7,048 bases of DNA. Origin: Betaproteobacteria bacterium. GTDB taxonomy: Bacteria > Pseudomonadota > Gammaproteobacteria > Burkholderiales > Burkholderiaceae. A program made the translations under genes and the position numbers. Shown here piece after piece: positions 6,347-7,048 of this stretch. Position 1 is the first letter of the stretch; each line of letters opens with the position of its first letter. The notes beneath the pieces are model-generated. The model had not been told where the DNA came from. It did no database searches and was given only the letters and a program-made list of their open reading frames with translations. The stretch spans positions 1 through 7,048 of the forward strand of contig JABMMT010000026.1 in the NCBI GenBank assembly GCA_013205155.1, written 5' to 3'.

Positions 6347-6541
6347 ATGATAGCGATTATTAATAGAGTCCTTGGCATTAGCCTTCTAATATCCCTAATT
6401 GGGTGTGGGGTTAGGGGGCCTCTGATTTTGCCAATTATTCCACCGGTACCACCGGCGCCCACCGCACCCGAACCCAAAGGGATACTATATCCACCTCAGG
6501 CAAAAGAAGCCACTCAAACACCAACCAATAATGACAAGTAA
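6347..6541 (+). CDS. lptM: LptM (YifL-like) small lipoprotein, LPS translocon maturation factor
   Basis: Lipoprotein of 64 residues. In E. coli the homologue LptM (YifL) binds LptD/LptE at the BAM complex and helps LptD reach its native disulfide pattern. Seen: a short type II signal peptide with the lipobox LIGC (acylated C20), directly followed by GVRGPLILP, the counterpart of the family signature CGLKGPLYFP. Gly after the Cys predicts outer-membrane sorting. The mature part is proline-rich (about 28-43) and hydrophilic at the end. An in-frame ATG at 6290 would add 19 residues ahead of the signal peptide; I reject it because ATG 6347 gives a normal lipoprotein signal and lies just after the likely promoter. 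A weak AGAG precedes it. It overlaps lysA by 11 nt. In E. coli the gene also sits beside cyaY and a diaminopimelate gene (dapF). Confidence 0.88.
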   Translation: MIAIINRVLGISLLISLIGCGVRGPLILPIIPPVPPAPTAPEPKGILYPPQAKEATQTPTNNDK

Positions 6542-7048
6542 AGCCATCCCGCTGCCTCAATTATCTGGATTTACAGAACGTAACGGTAACTGGTATGCCG
6601 AGGAAGTGCTTTTAGCAGATTTAGCAAATGAGTTCGGCACCCCACTCTATGTATACAGCAGAAAAGCATTCACTGATGCATATCAGGCATATGATCGCGC
6701 CTGTATCGATGCAAATGGAAAGCGTCGAGCTCGTGTTCATTACGCCATGAAAGCGAATAGTAATTTAGCGGTAATTGATTGCCTGAAAAAACTTGGCGCA
6801 GGTTTTGACTTAGTTAGTGGCGGTGAATTAGCGCGCGCACTGGCTATTGGCGCAGATCCTAAAAGTCTTGTATTTGCAGGGGTTGGTAAATCAGCTACAG
6901 AAATCGCTCAAGCCTTAGATGCTGGTGTGAAATGTATTAATGTGGAGTCTATTGCTGAGCTTCATCAAATTAATCGTGTGGCTAGCAAACTCAATTGCCG
7001 TGCGCCGATTTCCTTGCGCGTGAATCCCGATGTTGACGCACAAACGCA
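6531..7048 (+). CDS. lysA: Diaminopimelate decarboxylase, N-terminal part (runs off the window)
   Basis: PLP-dependent fold type III enzyme that decarboxylates meso-diaminopimelate to L-lysine, the last step of lysine synthesis; cytoplasmic. The 172 codons in the window cover the first part of the alanine-racemase-like barrel. Seen: FGTPLYVYSRKAF (35-47), the PLP-lysine motif YAMKANSN (71-78, K74), GAGFDLVSGGELARAL (89-104), VFAGVGKSATEI (114-125), and SLRVNPDVDAQT at the right edge, where NPDVDA is typical of LysA. The frame is open to the window end. The ATG lies inside the end of lptM in another frame (11-nt overlap) with no clear Shine-Dalgarno, so translation probably depends on coupling with lptM. 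Confidence 0.96.
   Translation, partial: MTSKAIPLPQLSGFTERNGNWYAEEVLLADLANEFGTPLYVYSRKAFTDAYQAYDRACIDANGKRRARVHYAMKANSNLAVIDCLKKLGAGFDLVSGGELARALAIGADPKSLVFAGVGKSATEIAQALDAGVKCINVESIAELHQINRVASKLNCRAPISLRVNPDVDAQT

Overview
The window reads as a chromosomal segment of a betaproteobacterium, most likely a low-GC member of the Burkholderiales such as Polynucleobacter. That placement is an inference. It rests on the gene order mrcA / pilus secretin / aroK / aroB, on the style of the protein sequences, and on moderate GC judged by eye. No rRNA, tRNA, CRISPR array, insertion sequence or phage gene is visible. The DNA is densely packed and nearly all coding, as expected of a streamlined genome.

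Layout. (1) Positions 9-2333, minus strand: a complete class A penicillin-binding protein 1A (mrcA). A short perfect hairpin overlaps its stop codon at the left edge. (2) Positions 2334-2474: a 141-bp divergent intergenic region with a consensus TATAAT box very close to the mrcA start. (3) Positions 2475-5901, plus strand: a tight run of four genes that looks like one operon. It holds an inner-membrane protein with a coiled coil and a PilP/GspC-like C-terminal domain, a very short secretin, shikimate kinase (aroK) and 3-dehydroquinate synthase (aroB). The junctions are a 4-nt overlap, a 12-nt gap and a 5-nt gap. (4) Positions 5916-6299, minus strand: cyaY (bacterial frataxin), convergent with aroB across only 14 nt. 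(5) Positions 6347 to the right edge, plus strand: lptM, a small lipoprotein, overlapping by 11 nt the start of lysA (diaminopimelate decarboxylase), which runs off the window.

The housekeeping genes fall in three groups: cell envelope (PBP1A, LptM), aromatic amino acid and chorismate synthesis (AroK, AroB), and lysine synthesis with iron homeostasis (LysA, CyaY). The notable part is the pilus locus. In many proteobacteria the same position between divergent mrcA and aroKB holds pilM-N-O-P-Q (hofM-N-O-P-Q in E. coli). Here pilM, pilN and pilO have no counterpart. What remains is one 230-residue protein that joins a PilO/GspC-like membrane anchor and coiled coil to a PilP/GspC-like beta domain, followed by a 369-residue secretin. 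That secretin keeps a signal peptide, an N0/STN domain and the secretin core, but appears to lack the N1 domain and any AMIN domain. This reduced two-gene trans-envelope module is the best candidate for an undescribed or divergent system in the window.
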